Source: Flavobacteriales bacterium (lineage in GTDB: Bacteria > Bacteroidota > Bacteroidia > Flavobacteriales > UBA7430). From it: a stretch of 7,578 bases of DNA. The DNA lies in contig NYWQ01000087.1 of assembly GCA_002685115.1 (NCBI GenBank), positions 4,266 to 11,843 on the forward strand, read 5' to 3'. Of the stretch, positions 6,445-7,578 are shown piece after piece. The translations under genes and the position numbers were made by a program. Each line of letters starts with the position of its first letter. Within the stretch, counting starts at the first letter, position 1. Below the pieces are notes generated by a model. The model ran no database searches and was not told the origin of the DNA. It worked only from the letters and a program-made list of their open reading frames with translations.

Positions 6445-7578
6445 CATTTTTTTGCAGTTGATAGAATTCGTTCTCAATATACAATTTTATCCAAAAATGT
6501 AAAGTCCCATAAGTATGTTGATTTATATTGGGCTATAAAAAATTGTATTCTAAAATATGAACTACCTCATGATTGGCTTCTTCCATCGACTAGACTTTTG
6601 TGTAAGTCACTTGGTGTGTCAAGAACAACAGCTATAAAAGCCTATGAACTATTATTATTGGAAAAAATTATTATTTCTAAACCTGGATCAGGGAATAGAA
6701 TTAATTACTTAAAATCTAAATTAGAAGATAAGCGAGTAGCTAGTCCTATTCAACCAAATTCTAATCTATATCCTCAAATTTCTGAAAAGAGTAAATCATT
6801 TTTAAAAAATAGAGCTTTGTTAAATAGGCTTCCTAATAATAATTTAGCATTTAGGCCTGGTTTACCACCAATTGATATTTTTCCTGTAAATCAATGGAAA
6901 AAATTACTTAATTTATATTGGCGCTATATTAAATCCTCTGGACTGTCGTATTCAAAATCTACTGGTCTAAAAGAGTTTAAAACTAGTATTTCAAACTATC
7001 TAAATATAAGCCGAAATATTAAATGTGACCCAGATCAAATTGTGGTTGTTTCAGGGTCTTTACAGTCGTTATACTTAATTTCTAACACTCTTATTAATTG
7101 TGGGGATGGGGTTGTTTTAGAAAACCCTATTTTCCCAAATGTTCACTCTGTTTTCAAAAGTTCTGAAGCTAACTTATATCCTGTGGAACTAGATAAAGAA
7201 GGCATTGATATCAAATCTTTAGATATAGTGGGTAATGCTTCTCCTAAATTGATTCATCTTACTCCATCAAATCATTACCCTTTAGGAATACCAATGAGCC
7301 TAAAAAGACGTCAGATGATCTTGAAATGGGCTTCTAATCATAAAGCATTAATAATAGAAAATGATTATGAAAACGAAATCGCAAATCATTTCACAAAAAC
7401 TCCTACGCTATATAGTCTTGATACAGAAGATCGTACTATGACTAAGCATGAGAATCCTAACAAAGTGTTCTATAAAATAGATTATGATGATTCAGAATGG
7501 ACAGTAGATGACGTTGCTAATTTTGACGTTGATCGCTATAAAGATACATTTGTTAAAGTCATAGTTAAAAACCGCACC
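6433..7578 (+). CDS. MocR/GntR-family transcriptional regulator, open at the right edge, aberrant 3' part
   Basis: The frame from the ATG at 6433 runs 382 codons to the window edge without a stop. Residues about 28-92 form a GntR winged helix-turn-helix (LPSTRLLCKSLGVSRTTAIKAYELL, then the GSGNR wing). After a linker, residues about 138-335 match a fold-type-I aminotransferase domain: RPGLPPIDIFP, a GL-x-EF segment near 178, VVVSGSLQSLYLI (204-216), NPIFPNVHSVF (231-241), TPSNHYPLG (287-295) and IIENDYENEI (307-316). This is the MocR arrangement (GabR, PdxR, TauR), in which PLP or its amine adduct is sensed. The usual DDY of the PLP site reads NDY here, so the position that normally contacts the pyridine nitrogen appears to be Asn310. 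The PLP-lysine segment (YLGTFSK-like) expected at about 337-343 is absent: from residue 336 the sequence is unrelated. It probably regulates the divergent hydrolase-symporter pair and itself. Family call certain for residues 1-335. Confidence 0.9.
   Translation, partial: MNTNHFFAVDRIRSQYTILSKNVKSHKYVDLYWAIKNCILKYELPHDWLLPSTRLLCKSLGVSRTTAIKAYELLLLEKIIISKPGSGNRINYLKSKLEDKRVASPIQPNSNLYPQISEKSKSFLKNRALLNRLPNNNLAFRPGLPPIDIFPVNQWKKLLNLYWRYIKSSGLSYSKSTGLKEFKTSISNYLNISRNIKCDPDQIVVVSGSLQSLYLISNTLINCGDGVVLENPIFPNVHSVFKSSEANLYPVELDKEGIDIKSLDIVGNASPKLIHLTPSNHYPLGIPMSLKRRQMILKWASNHKALIIENDYENEIANHFTKTPTLYSLDTEDRTMTKHENPNKVFYKIDYDDSEWTVDDVANFDVDRYKDTFVKVIVKNRT
7438..7578 (+). other. foreign-looking in-frame 47-codon tail following the MocR part
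   Basis: From the ATG at 7438 to the window edge the MocR frame continues for 47 codons without a stop, encoding an acidic segment beginning MTKHENPNKVFYKID and rich in Asp (WTVDDVANFDVDRYKD). It does not resemble any part of a MocR aminotransferase domain, and the other two forward frames close quickly, so it is not a simple frameshift. Codons ending in C make up 9 of 47 by hand count, against about 25 of 335 before the junction, which points to a different origin. It may be the start of a separate gene whose ATG is 7438, a fused domain, or the other half of an assembly chimera. The family is not recognised. Confidence 0.5.

Noticed and set aside
6362..6484. N-terminal extension of the hydrolase to a TTG at 6484
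   Set aside because: It would overlap the divergent regulator's coding start and the repeat-rich operator, and would leave an implausibly long segment before the lipobox. The GTG at 6361 gives a normal lipoprotein signal.
7438..7578. Simple frameshift as the cause of the lost MocR C-terminus
   Set aside because: The other two forward frames after 7437 hit stops quickly and do not encode the expected YLGTFSK-like segment, so a one- or two-base indel does not restore the domain.

Overview
The window is AT-rich (roughly one third G+C by eye) and looks like a chromosome or contig piece from a marine-type Flavobacteriia (Bacteroidota). The evidence is an SCSSDDD-type lipoprotein signal, a SusC-style TonB receptor with an N-terminal carboxypeptidase-regulatory-like domain and a '...FSQ' signal peptide, an exact Bacteroidota -7 promoter box (TATATTTG, consensus TAnnTTTG), and no clear Shine-Dalgarno sequences. 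No RNA genes, CRISPR arrays, IS elements or transposases were seen.

Region 1 (78-3945, all minus strand, read right to left) is a compact four-gene transcription unit: a MerC-domain membrane protein, a small Cys/His-rich membrane-anchored protein, a TonB-dependent outer-membrane receptor and an acidic lipoprotein. The first two genes overlap by 4 bp and the other gaps are 39 and 18 bp. In front of the unit is a TTG-N19-TATATTTG promoter. Its -33 box lies inside an almost perfect 23-bp palindrome (TTATTGCAAC-AAA-GTTGTAATAA) that resembles a Fur-family operator. With the metal-ligand-rich proteins this suggests a Zur/Fur-type regulated metal (perhaps zinc) acquisition locus. The metal is inferred, not shown. 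The promoter position also sets the MerC start at 3868 and excludes the longer frame.

Region 2 (3965-6444) has a minus-strand pair separated by 3 bp: a secreted lipoprotein alpha/beta-hydrolase (esterase-like, GHSAG) and a DASS/SLC13 sodium:anion symporter. Divergent from them, on the plus strand, is a GntR/MocR-type regulator. The 71-bp divergent intergenic region carries a perfect 10-bp inverted repeat and a 9-bp direct repeat (AATACCAAT, 23 bp apart) that runs into the regulator's first codons, which is a plausible MocR operator. A simple model is that the esterase releases an organic anion, the symporter imports it and the MocR protein controls both genes.

Region 3 (6433-7578, plus strand) is the MocR gene, open to the right edge. 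Its aminotransferase-like domain is recognisable up to residue 335. Just where the conserved YLGTFSK-like PLP-lysine segment should begin, the reading frame switches at an ATG (7438) to 47 unrelated codons with visibly more C-ending codons. This is the strangest point in the window: a gene fusion, an insertion or rearrangement, or an assembly chimera.
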